Assembly: GCA_951394045.1 (NCBI GenBank)
Contig: OX595995.1
Coordinates: 1,984,001 to 2,048,000 of the forward strand
Length of the DNA: 64,000 bases
Reading direction: 5' to 3'
Origin: Nitzschia sp. DOCU1
Taxonomy: Eukaryota; Bacillariophyta; Bacillariophyceae; Bacillariales; Bacillariaceae
The notes beneath the pieces were generated by a model that had not been told where the DNA came from, did not search any database, and worked only from the letters and a program-made list of their open reading frames with translations. The translations under genes were made by a program, and so were the position numbers. Below are positions 51,753-61,321 of this stretch, piece by piece. Numbering within the stretch: position 1 is the stretch's first letter; each line of letters opens with the position of its first letter.

Positions 51753-54188
51753 ATGAGGATTGTCGTTTGTTTACCTTTCGGCGGCACTTCTACTTTACTT
51801 GTCTGCCTACTTTCTTCTTTGTGCATCTTTCTCCTTTTCTGCTGTTCGATAACTTTCTGCATTGTTAGTGGTGGTGCTGAGTGTTGTGGTACACCGTGGT
51901 GGACCTCATTTCCTGTTGCAATAGGAACAAAGGCCGCTATCGTCGGCCCTGAGGCAGACAACAAGGATAATCATTCTGGAGGTATTCTGAGAGCGGTTTC
52001 CGAGCTCAAGAACCAGGAGGTCTTACCCCTTCCTTGTAAAACAAGAAACGACGACCACGATGATACAAGAAGAACAAATGAGGAGTTAAACTCCTCGTCG
52101 CACTCGTGTGGTGCTGGTAGCAACAACAATGATGCAACCAGCAGTAACACTTGTGCTACTTCGATACCGCAAGAAGATGAAGCCTATGAGGATGCTGGAT
52201 TATTAGTTGTACGGCGAGGAAGAGGACCAGTCCAGTCGCTACAGCGACCGCGTCCATCGGGGACCGTACCAGCAGTCACCAGCACCAAAACGAAGTCCGA
52301 GTCCACTTCCTCGGTTACTGGATATTTGAATCATTTGGTTGTTGTCTACAGGGAAGCACTCCGTAACACAATATCTGCGCAGGTGGAATCTTGGCATTTC
52401 ATAGCTGCCTACGAAGGCGTCGACGAAGCTGAAATGGGTTCGTGTCCTGCTCCTCGTCCTGCTCGCCGGGTGTCCCCAGGAACTTCAACAATAAGTCCAT
52501 CGATGCTATCCCTTGCAGAGCTAGAAAAGTTCATCTGGGACGACGAATCCGATATCCCAGCGTATCTTGATCATATTTACTGGGCATGTGCAGCCCCAAA
52601 TGCAGCCAGACACCCTGCATTCAAGATGAGGTGTGGGGACTTTCTGCGAGACCTGATTTACAATCCTCGGTGTACGACTCGGTTCGATTCACGAGTGCGA
52701 TGCCGGCGTGGAGAACAACCCACTGCTTCCATCGTCAAAACCCCATCATCACTGTTGGACCTCGACAGCACTTTCCAAGGCTACTTCACGAATTCGACCT
52801 TGAATGTTGTCATTGTTGGGGGCGGTCCTACTGGTCTTTTTCTGGCCAATTCGCTTGCCCAAGCAAGCCGTGCTATGAAATCCTCACAAAATCAAAGACC
52901 AGAGATCAGAGTCATCGTAATCGAAAATCGACTTCAAGCGACCGGTGTCAAGCAAGGGTTCACTAGAAGCAAGCAAGCAATTCCGATCGTTGAGGATATG
53001 GTGGAAACAATCGACCGTCGGCTCGGTACAATATTCTCAGGGATTTCAGCAGACGAGGAGAACGAGTTTCTCGCGCTTCCTTTTAACGCGATTGAGACGT
53101 TGCTCTTGCTCTCCACAAGAGATCTTGGCGTGAAGTTTCTCTATGGAGACCTGAAAGACTTTGCCCCTTTTCTTTCCAAAGAGCCAAATCTTGTTGCATT
53201 TGATGCGTCAGGGCATCGTCTTGATATGCTATCTCGTGGGAGCAATTGCCCCCCTCCACAAAATACCGGTACCCAAAGCTTGGAAGAGGTTGTGTATCCC
53301 TGGGCACCAACTGGTTTGGCTGAATTGGATTGGAAGCATATCTATCCAACCGAATATGCCATTTTGAAGAGTTTGGGCTTTTCGATGACAATTGCGGAAA
53401 AGGGGGATCTCCTTTATCCTGTCACCGATCGGGGCACCCCTTATGCTACGTGGTGGTTGCACGTACACCAATTACCGGGTACCGACGAGTACTACGAAGG
53501 TCATGAGGAAATTTGGGGGCACATGACTAATAGATCGTTTTGCAGTGCTTGCATGAACCCGGACTATGAGGACCAAGATACGCTTGAGGAATACAAAATA
53601 TGTGAAATCTTTTGCCAGCCAAACTTCTTTTACTCTTCCAGCCCTTATTATCGGGACGATATTTGGACCAAGATCAAAGAAAATAGATCAAATGCCTGGT
53701 TTGCCCCGAGTTGTGCCATTCTTCATCTGTCCGCCACAGAGGCAAAGCGGCTGCTTGAACTTATCAACAAGGAACTTGCTGGTGGAATCTATGCGAAAGA
53801 CCCAGTTGGCATGCCTATAAGCTTATTGCCCCTTGATGCCATGGCTCGCGAAGACGTTTTCAAGGACTCTTCGGTACTTTTGCGTGCACTTCGAATGATG
53901 GCGAAGGTTGACGAGGGAAGCATCCCCGCGCTCGTCTCCGTCTTCCAACAGCGTCCCTACATTTACAAGAATGGGGAAGTACGCGGGGGGCAAGCCAGCC
54001 GACTGCTTGGGACATCAACCCCAATTTTGCGGATTGGAGACTCTCTTACAACTGGCGATCCTAATCGGGGCACTGGTTTTAACACCCACGTTGGGATGGT
54101 TGCAGAACTCGTTTGTCGCCTTGTTTCCGACCAAGACGGGGAAGATTGCCGCCGCGGCGCCGGATGGCACTACTACTACGATCAGTAG
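51753..54188 (+). CDS. Membrane-anchored FAD-dependent monooxygenase-like protein (complete copy)
   Basis: ATG 51753 gives 811 residues; the frame is also open upstream, without an ATG. Residues about 10-45 are hydrophobic (LLVCLLSSLCIFLLFCCSI), acting as a signal anchor or membrane helix. Residues about 60-200 are a low-complexity Asn/Ser/Asp linker. A helical domain follows (LAELEKFIWDDESDIPAYL). The FAD-binding fold starts near residue 352 with VVIVGGGPTGLFLAN (GxGxxG type). The closing FAD motif RIGDSLTTGD...RGTGFNTHVGM lies near 760, as in PHBH-like flavin monooxygenases. The middle DG-type NADPH/FAD motif is not obvious. The substrate is unknown. The neighbouring gene in the duplicated block is a fucosyltransferase-like membrane protein; no shared role can be deduced. 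Copy 1 lacks the last motif. Confidence 0.75.
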   Translation: MRIVVCLPFGGTSTLLVCLLSSLCIFLLFCCSITFCIVSGGAECCGTPWWTSFPVAIGTKAAIVGPEADNKDNHSGGILRAVSELKNQEVLPLPCKTRNDDHDDTRRTNEELNSSSHSCGAGSNNNDATSSNTCATSIPQEDEAYEDAGLLVVRRGRGPVQSLQRPRPSGTVPAVTSTKTKSESTSSVTGYLNHLVVVYREALRNTISAQVESWHFIAAYEGVDEAEMGSCPAPRPARRVSPGTSTISPSMLSLAELEKFIWDDESDIPAYLDHIYWACAAPNAARHPAFKMRCGDFLRDLIYNPRCTTRFDSRVRCRRGEQPTASIVKTPSSLLDLDSTFQGYFTNSTLNVVIVGGGPTGLFLANSLAQASRAMKSSQNQRPEIRVIVIENRLQATGVKQGFTRSKQAIPIVEDMVETIDRRLGTIFSGISADEENEFLALPFNAIETLLLLSTRDLGVKFLYGDLKDFAPFLSKEPNLVAFDASGHRLDMLSRGSNCPPPQNTGTQSLEEVVYPWAPTGLAELDWKHIYPTEYAILKSLGFSMTIAEKGDLLYPVTDRGTPYATWWLHVHQLPGTDEYYEGHEEIWGHMTNRSFCSACMNPDYEDQDTLEEYKICEIFCQPNFFYSSSPYYRDDIWTKIKENRSNAWFAPSCAILHLSATEAKRLLELINKELAGGIYAKDPVGMPISLLPLDAMAREDVFKDSSVLLRALRMMAKVDEGSIPALVSVFQQRPYIYKNGEVRGGQASRLLGTSTPILRIGDSLTTGDPNRGTGFNTHVGMVAELVCRLVSDQDGEDCRRGAGWHYYYDQ

Positions 54189-54191
54189 CTA

Positions 54192-54714
54192 CTACTAGTA
54201 GTAGAGCTCGTAGTAATCCTCATTGCAGCAGTCCAGTTGCTTTAAGGAAACAATCATTCAACGCTACTCCTTGCTACATGTAGTATTCTAGTAGCAGAGC
54301 CCTTTTCTACTGCTGCACTTCCGGTAGCTCTCTAGTAGCTAGAGTAGTTGAAGCGATGAAGACAACCAAAAAAGTCGGCGCTCGGCGTAGCCATCTATTC
54401 CTATTTGGCGGCTGTGCTTCAGGCGTCCGTCCATCCGGCCAAAAATGAGAAGCACAAAGCAACCACCAATCAATTGTTACGAGAGAAGCATTCCTCGCAT
54501 CTCAACCGAGCAAAAAAAGATCTTCGCCCATCCTAGTAGTCGTGTCACTGTCATGCGTTTATTCGGCACCATAACAGTGACGTTGGTGCAATCCACCTAT
54601 CCATCCATTAGTCTTCGCTGAATCTTCCTGCTGTAGTTATTTCGTGACTTGTTGACAACCTGCTGGAGGTTTTGTTGGATTCTGCCGAAAGGACGAGCCA
54701 AAGACGCAAAAACA
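54192..54714. promoter_or_regulatory. Intergenic and upstream region of the mutase gene
   Basis: About 520 bp. It begins with a TAG/CTA-rich stretch (54180-54360) and leads into the 5' UTR of the mutase gene. It lies just beyond the duplicated block, so it is single-copy here. No specific site is identified. Confidence 0.4.
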
Positions 54715-56797
54715 ATGCTCATTCTTACCGTCATCGCCTCTATCGCTGGGACAGCCGTAGCCTTTGGTAGGAATCCCGCCTTGCTGCGACTAGTACCGTT
54801 GAGACCCCTCTCGGCTTCCAAGGATGACACTGCTGATGCTGGTCTCCCACGTATAGTTGCGCCGAAAGTGGGAGCAGCGTCTGATGCCTTTTTGCAAAAC
54901 TATTTTTTGTCGGAATGCGACGACGTCAATCTTCCTCCCAGCTTGAGTATCATTCATCGGAGTATCGCTCGGTTGGAATCGGGATCGGATATTCGTGGTC
55001 GGTTTGTCGATCACCCTCGACGAGGCAGTGTCGCTGCAGTGGCAAAGGCGATCAGGAACGAATATCTTCCTGCCTTGACACCGTTCGCGGCACATTGCTT
55101 TGGTTATGCCTTTGCCACCATGCTACTGGATGAATCCAAAGGAAACGACGTCTTGCTCTGTGTTGGACGGGATCCACGTATCCATGGAACTTCTTTGGCG
55201 GACGCATTCGCTAGAGGAGCTGAACAAGCAACCAGAACAATGGAAGGAACCCGAGAGCAAAAATTTACTCAAACAACGAAAGTAGTCTTCACGGGGTTGG
55301 CGACGACGCCCTCCATGTTTGAATTTTGCAGGTGAGTGCTCTGCCAAGGTGAACCTATGGGGCATGTCCTACCCCTCGTGTCTCATTTGTAAAATGTCAC
55401 CAGATCTTCACTCTGCGATGGAGGCGTCATGATTACAGCTTCGCATTTGCCAGGGGATCGGAATGGAATCAAATTCTTTACTACAGACGGAGGATTCGAA
55501 AAACAGCAGATCCGCACGCTGGTCGCCCTGGCCCAACGCCGTGCTGCCTACTGGTACGATCAAGCAACTATTCCCCCGACGTCTGGGCAAGAGGCGGTAT
55601 ATTGCTCCGAATGGGTTGATTTCATGCCACACTATATCGACTCGTTGAAAGACGCTCTCCGAAAAGAAGTATATGGAAATGTGCCGGACGTGGCTAAAAA
55701 TGATTCTGCCCCTTTGAAGGGGTTAAAACTTGTGTTGAATGCGGGGAACGGATCGGGTGGATTTTTCAAAAGCATTTTGGAGGACTTGGGAGCAGACGTT
55801 TCGGGATCAATTAATTCCGAGCCGGATGGAAATTTTCCAGGAGGTATTCCGAATCCAGAAAGTGCTTCTATGATTGAGCAGACTGTCCAGGCATGTGAAG
55901 CTGCCAATGCCGACCTGGGCATCTTGCTGGATACTGGTAAGGAATATGAAGGGTATATTTCGACTGCGCGTTGAATGATTGACTCAATCTTTTCGAACAA
56001 CAGATGCTGATCGATGTGGCTTAGTTGCACCTCGAACGATCGGGGCAGAGGGACGACTTTCCAACTACGAAGCAATCAATCGAAACAGACTCATTGCCCT
56101 CATGGGGGTTATTTTCGCTCGACAATCTCCTGGTTGTACAATTGTCACTTGTAGCGTCACTTCCGAAGGTCTTGCGCATTTTTTGAAGGAAAACCTGGGA
56201 CTCAATCACGTCCGCTACCTCAAGGGTTACGCAAATGTAATTAATCGGGCTAGAACTCTTTCAGAAAGTGGTCAGGCCAACGCAGAAGTGGCCATTGAAA
56301 CCAGTGGGCATTGTGCTTTGAAAGAGAACGACTATTTGGATGATGGAACATACACAGCTGTCAAAACTATCGCTCTGCTGGCTCGCGAACGGGCTAAAGA
56401 CCCCCATGCATCCCTGCTCCGACTCGTGGATGGAATGAAAGAAATGGCAGAAGTTGCGGAAATTCGAATGAGTCCAACAGATGGTACGCTTGAGAGTAAC
56501 TCTCGACTCTATGACAATGCTGCCCTGGAAATCGAAGCAGGCTGTGGAGTCGTTCCAGGCTGGTCCCTCGACCAAGAAAATTTGGAAGGGACCCGAGTTT
56601 CCGTCGGCAGTGACGGGAGTTTCTTCATGCTCCGAAAGTCATTGCATGACCCTGTACTCAGTCTTCAGATTGAAGCAGACAGTAGGGAGAAGGCTTCCGC
56701 AGAAATTGTGAGGCCGATTCTAGCCATGTTTGAAGGGGAATCTCAAATTGATTCCGCCTTGGATTTCACTGCACTCAAAGCTTATGCCGCGATATAG
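54715..56797 (+). CDS. Plastid-type phosphohexomutase (phosphoglucosamine/phosphoglucomutase family)
   Basis: Interconverts the 1- and 6-phosphates of a hexose or hexosamine. Exons 54715-55331, 55404-55936 and 56004-56797 (GT-AG introns of 72 and 67 bp) give 647 residues. The leader MLILTVIASIAGTAVAFGRNP has a signal-peptide core and AVA-F cleavage context, the diatom plastid entry motif. All four family motifs are present: phosphoserine loop ITASHLPGDRNGIKFF (Ser219), metal loop DTDADR (Asp382, 384, 386) formed across the second intron, sugar loop ETSGHCALKEN (about 478-488), and phosphate loop RKSLHDP (about 593). TASHLP in place of TASHNP, together with VSGSINSEPDGNFPGGIPNP, matches the chloroplast phosphoglucosamine-mutase-like group of plants rather than the classical glucan enzyme, so the exact substrate is open. 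It converges with the sulfolipid synthase, with only 13 bp between the stop codons. Confidence 0.88.
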
Positions 56798-56810
56798 TTG
56801 ACGCGTATTG

Positions 56811-58499
56811 CTAGCTATTTTGATTTATGAAAAATTCGAGTATTCTTTGAGTAAATTTCTCAAACTTTCGAGTCAATCGGGCTTGCCATCGTCTCTGAAT
56901 ATGTTCGTGCGCAAGAACGTACTGCTCGTCGCAAAGGTGGGCCATAGAGGCATTCCATGTCCAGTTTTCGACAGCCTTTCGGCCCGCCGCACTTATGCGC
57001 CTTCGGAGCTGGTCGTCCTGAGCTAATTTCTTTACATGCATGACAAATTCCTCGTCAGAGTCAACTAGAAATCCAGTGGTGCTGTTCTCACAAATAATGT
57101 CGGGGATCCCCCCAGCGTTGGCGGCAATTACGGGAAGGCCACTGGCCATGGCTTCCAGGACAACAAAGCCCAAAGTCTCACTATCACTTGGGAAAACAAA
57201 AACGTCGGCCGATGCATAAGCTTCGCTCAGTTCCTCCCCATGGAGCTCACCCATAAAGACTGTAGACGTATTGGCAAAGTAGCTTTTCAGATGCGTTTCG
57301 TGAGGACCAGTTCCTACCACGCACAGCCGTGTGCTTGGGACATTCTGCAAAACTGCTCTTAGCTTTTCGATTCTCTTCTCCACGGCCAAGCGACCCAAAT
57401 ACAGCAACAGAAGCGATGATTCGGAGCCTTTGCCAATCCTAGTCGGAATGATTGTTTGGTTCTTCTGTGTTTGAAGGGTGGTCAAGTGGCTGGTGTTCAT
57501 TGCAGAATGAGGCTTGCCCTCCCACCGTATATCGTTCATCATTCGAGCTCGCATAGCTTCTGAGAAGTGTCGAGGATGAAAACGATCAATGTCAATTCCC
57601 TTCTGCCAGACATGCACATTACCTATTCGGTGACTGTGAAACTCTTGTTGAATTGCTCGGGACGTGACAAGCGTAAGGTCGGCCAACGCGTGCGTAAAGC
57701 GGATCCAAAACCATAGAATCGGCGAGACCACGGGCACCAGCCAAGGCCTAATATAGGAAGGAAGATAGGCAGGAATATGGGTATGGTAGCTCAATACAGT
57801 TGCAATTTGAAAGATCCGAGCATAGCAGAGCACAGGGAGGGCAAAAAAGCCACTTGGAACGAAGAGCTTGTTGTATTAGTGTACTCATTTACTGGTAACA
57901 ATGCCGAGTCAGTCGAGGTGTGAAACTTACGGGCTCGTCACGTGTATAAGGTTTGGCCGAAAGAAAAATATGCGGCGCAATACTTGGTAAGTCCAATCCC
58001 AAGACAGGCTCATTTTCTTGTAAAACCAGCAACGAAACCCCCGGGTGTAGAAGATCGGGAATCCAAACGCCTTCCGGGGAAGTAGTGCCGGGTCTTGTAC
58101 CACTTCAACGGTGACGACCTCGACGTTTGTGCTATCTGCATTGTTGGTGGTGTTGATGGCAAGTTGGCGCTCATGAAGATGCCGAAAAAGCTCTTGAAAT
58201 CGGTTCGAATAGCCGCAGATGTACGTGAAAGGCGAGGGTTCCACTACTACCAGTAATCTGAGATCATTAGGTAGTTTGGTAGAAGAGCTGGTATCACCAG
58301 GAAGCGGAAGTGGGCGATGCACTGGCCTAGAATAAAATGAACCGACAGAAAAAGAAATGGAATTATGTGGAGCAAGAAACCAGAAAAGCACCATGAAAGA
58401 AGCCCCCCTTCGGAAAGTAGGTCGACTGTAGCATTTTATGGTTGTTGAAGTCATCATGGTCAAATGGCTCGCGGCCATGCCACTGTCGAAGCTGCCCAT
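56811..58499 (-). CDS. SQD2: Sulfolipid synthase (UDP-sulfoquinovose:DAG sulfoquinovosyltransferase)
   Basis: Transfers sulfoquinovose to diacylglycerol to make SQDG in plastid membranes. Exons on the minus strand: 58499-57931 and 57852-56811, with a 78-bp intron bounded by GTAAGT and CCAAG, giving 536 residues. ATG 58454 would give 521. A hydrophobic leader (FMVLFWFLAPHNSISFSVG) fits a secreted-pathway plastid protein. The GT-B fold begins near LLVVVEPSPFTYICGYSNRF; the intron falls in the HVTSP-GFFALP loop. Then come the SQD2 hallmark SYHTHIPAYLPSY, the nucleotide-site LYLGRLAVEKRIEKL, and the GT4 E-x7-E segment SETLGFVVLEAMASGLPVIA with AGGIPDII. A diatom-specific insert of about 30 residues precedes LYLGR. 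It shares its upstream region with the divergent chromodomain gene. SQDG lets algae replace phospholipids when phosphate is scarce. Confidence 0.9.
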
Positions 58500-58986
58500 C
58501 CGATTCCTGTTGTATGTTTTAGCAAGGTAATAAATCTCCATCACATAGTGCAGTCTCTTCCATTGCGACAAATTCACGGAGCCCCCTTTGACATCATGAC
58601 ATCCAATAGTGAAAACACACATGACAGTGCTGTCATCCTCAGAATTGGAAGACGATGCGAGACGTGCCTCTCATCTCATCTCTCAGTCTTGCTTCATGGC
58701 GGACGATGGGACGACCAAAGTCCGTTTAGTCAAATTTCATGGAATCTATCGTTCGCGGGCGCGCCGTATCTTTAAAATACAACGGGCGGGCGCTCCGCGG
58801 GATCGTGTGAGCGGGCTCTCTCCATCCGATAGGGACTTCAAGGCACCCGCAGTTATGTGGTTATGTCAACAAGAACAAAATCAATCGATCCAAACAAACA
58901 AGGGCGTCCTGTCGCCACTCATCACGGCACCACAAAATCGATGTAACAATCCCTTGATTCATTTCCAGTGCTGCTGAAATTTAATT
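58500..58986. promoter_or_regulatory. Divergent promoter region, SQD2-like and chromodomain genes
   Basis: About 490 bp between two gene starts that point away from each other. Open frames here on both strands lack protein-like composition. No site is assigned. Confidence 0.5.
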
Positions 58987-59796
58987 ATGAGATTCATCTT
59001 GAGTAGGCTACGGAGGGGCAACAAAGGCACCTCCTCCACGTCCCATGAAACCGGCCTTGGCGTGAATAATGCAGCGCTAGCAGTGAAAATGGAGCCGCTA
59101 GCGAACGACGAAAGCTGCGGTGGGAATCCTTCGGCCCTGGTAGAGAGGACTCCCGATCAAAACAGGCGGGTGCGTTTCTCTGTTGACAGAAGTGAAACAG
59201 ATACCAAGGATAGCGAGGCTGAGGATGACCGCAAGCTTCCGGCTGTGGTGACCCCTCCCCGCGACGCAAATGTCAAAGCGATTTCCGATAATTGGATGCG
59301 ACAATACAATCGGGTCAAAGCGCATTGTGAGAAAACTGGTACACTGAAAATCCATGGAGATCTTAAGCTTCAAAACTGGATGAGCTGTCAACGTTACAAG
59401 TCCAAACTTCTTTTGCCACAGCAGCGACAGCTGCTTGACGCCATTGGCTTCGATTTTCAGCGTCAGGATCGCAAACGAGCACCGAAAGGAATCGTGGAAG
59501 AAGACTTTTACGAAGTCGAGTCCATTGTTGACCATAGACGAAGGAAAGGACACGAAAGAGAATGGCTCGTTGCCTGGGTTGGTTACCAAGACAGAACTTG
59601 GGTGGCCGACTCTAATCTTTGTGACTCGGCCAAGGCCGAGGCAACCGCGTTTCTCCGCAAACAAAAACCAAACAGGAAGAGGAAAAGGACTGGGGCATCT
59701 CCTCCATTTACTCCATTGACTGGGTCGAAGGAAAATCCGGTCGATCTAACGGAGTTAAGTTCTGACGAAGAGGAGGAAAGCTCGTTGAGTGATTGA
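58987..59796 (+). CDS. HA-domain and chromodomain protein with SUMO-interaction-like tail
   Basis: Single exon of 269 residues. Residues about 1-90 are disordered. Residues about 100-160 match the helicase-associated (HA) repeat found in many diatom and bacterial proteins: NWMRQYNRVKAHCEKTG, LQNWMSCQRYKSKLL and LLDAIGFDF. Residues about 178-230 form a chromodomain: FYEVESIVDHRRRKG, EWLVAWVGYQDRTWVADSNL. The aromatic cage is Tyr, Trp and the Trp of RTWV. A basic patch KPNRKRKRTG follows, probably a nuclear signal. The C-terminus is PVDLTELSSDEEEES, which has the form of a SUMO-interaction motif followed by acidic/Ser residues. It is likely a chromatin-binding adaptor reading a methylated lysine. 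The domain mix is inferred from sequence alone; no enzyme domain is present. Confidence 0.8.
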   Translation: MRFILSRLRRGNKGTSSTSHETGLGVNNAALAVKMEPLANDESCGGNPSALVERTPDQNRRVRFSVDRSETDTKDSEAEDDRKLPAVVTPPRDANVKAISDNWMRQYNRVKAHCEKTGTLKIHGDLKLQNWMSCQRYKSKLLLPQQRQLLDAIGFDFQRQDRKRAPKGIVEEDFYEVESIVDHRRRKGHEREWLVAWVGYQDRTWVADSNLCDSAKAEATAFLRKQKPNRKRKRTGASPPFTPLTGSKENPVDLTELSSDEEEESSLSD

Positions 59797-60041
59797 TTTT
59801 TGACTGAGTCGAAAGGTCGTTCGTACTCTACAGCAAGCATAAAATTGCAGAAATGGTTGGATACATTTTTATAGCCTTTTTATTGCAACTCCATGAACAG
59901 TTTTGTTTTGTTACAGAGGATACTGTGTAACATGGCGCCGTTGAGTGAAGGTTTAACAGAAGGCATGTTATTCAGACCAACTCGGATATCTGGAGCCGAC
60001 AACGACAACACATTGAGGAGAGCAAAGGCGGTCACACCCCT
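59797..60041. other. Short convergent intergenic region
   Basis: 3' UTRs of two converging genes; nothing else is visible. Confidence 0.4.
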
Positions 60042-60897
60042 TTAATTCAAGTTAAGCGTGGGAATATCCGGCATGTCATCTTCATCATCGTTTTTGGCCG
60101 GCGCATCTTTCTTATTGTCGCCATCCGCACTTTCCGTTTTGTCTTCGCCTTCATCTGTGGGTTTCTTGTCCTCCACTCCTCCAAGCTCCTTCTTGGCCTT
60201 TTCTAGCAATTCAGTTCCTTCTTTTAGTCGTTCCTGCATTTTCTTCTCGAGTTCCTTGACCTTTTTGGGATCTTTCAACAGTTCCTGCGACTGCTTCATA
60301 TGCGCTTGGAAAGCAGGATTTTCTGTCATTTTCTTCATCTGTGCTTGGAAGGCGGGGTCGTTCATCATCTTTTGCGCCTCTCGCATAATTTCAGGATCCT
60401 GTTACGGTAAACAAGACAAAAGAATAATGAGAGGACGAAAGGAATGGACATTCATATAGAGCCATTAGACGGAATGGCTTCATCAGATCCCGCCAAGTCG
60501 ACCAAAATTCTCGTCCGGAGCAGTCCTTCAAGACTATGCGGGTATCTCTGCCAACTGCGTTGGAAATGCGTCGTTGCTCTTTGACCAACATCATGTGCTC
60601 CCTAGTGGCCGGTGCAACGACGGGACAGCGCCCTGAATGAATTCTGTAAGTCTTAAATTCTTTGATTCACCGTGACTTGACAATCCAAGTCATTCACAAG
60701 TTTCATGCATACTATTCGAAGTATCATCCATAATCTCCAACGAAAGGATCTTGCCTTTTATTGGCGTTTTGGCCGACACGGCTATTTTGGATTGATGCAG
60801 ACGCAAAATCAATCGTGTTCCTTCCAAAACCCCCGGTTCGCATCGTCCTTCGTACCTGTAGATCCTGCATCAATTGCGCCAACATCATAGAGTTCAT
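60042..60897 (-). CDS. Small STI1-like acidic protein (Met/Gln-rich, DP-type)
   Basis: Exon 2 (60398-60042) encodes DPEIMREAQKMMNDPAFQ, then a second NPAFQAHMKQSQ unit, a helical Lys/Glu stretch, and an acidic tail ending MPDIPTLNLN. The paired DP/NPAFQ units with Met-rich helices resemble the STI1/HOP DP motif, which binds clients or hydrophobic segments in co-chaperones. An exon 1 at 60897-60856 (MNSMMLAQLMQDLQ, followed by GTACGA) joins in frame to exon 2 at a CGTAACAG acceptor, giving 132 residues. The 457-bp intron is long for this genome, and this exon choice is inference; exon 2 is solid. It could be a small co-chaperone or a ribosome-associated factor. Its 5' side faces the exoribonuclease gene. 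Confidence 0.6.
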
Positions 60898-61321
60898 GGT
60901 TATTTAGGTAGACCTGATCGGAAACAAAACGAAATCGCGTTGTCGAAGACAAATGAAATGAGATAACAACTGTTGGAAAGGAAAAACAGACCATCATTTG
61001 ATATTACTTCCACGTAGACCGTCGCATCAGTCTCCGCGCGGCGAGAGAGAGTTGAGAGTAAGAGTGAAGAGATCGTCTTCAAACTTCAACTTTGACGTCT
61101 GTCCTTCACACCCCTAAAGTTCAGATCCGATCGAATATTGTCTGGCTGTCTGACCCACCCACGGGTGTGGATAATTCTAACTCGTGAATAAAGTACGACT
61201 GGCTGTTGATTCACGGGAGCCATTCAAAATCCACGCATCTCTCATCATTGCAGAACTTCTAAAAGAACTGAAATGAGGATCTTTGTTTCATGACCATCGA
61301 ACTAAGGAGCGTGTTACCACC
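60898..61321. promoter_or_regulatory. Divergent promoter region, STI1-like and exoribonuclease genes
   Basis: About 420 bp between divergently transcribed genes. No credible coding sequence or RNA gene is seen. Confidence 0.5.

Larger units (their letters stand above)
29797..53967. repeat. Segmental duplication, copy 2 (13.8 kb plus a 10.4-kb insertion)
   Basis: Same order and orientation as 9539-22843. It is split by the piggyBac-like element at 32819-43199. Removing that, the difference from copy 1 is about +0.5 kb, fully explained by fourteen extra 73-bp units and about three missing 183-bp units. It continues past the copy 1 breakpoint into the intact 3' end of the monooxygenase gene, so copy 2 is the more complete version on the right. 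Confidence 0.95.

Noticed and set aside
58609..58977. Open frame of 122 codons upstream of the chromodomain gene
   Set aside because: It lies in the divergent promoter region, has no protein-like pattern, and overlaps the 5' side of the sulfolipid synthase gene.
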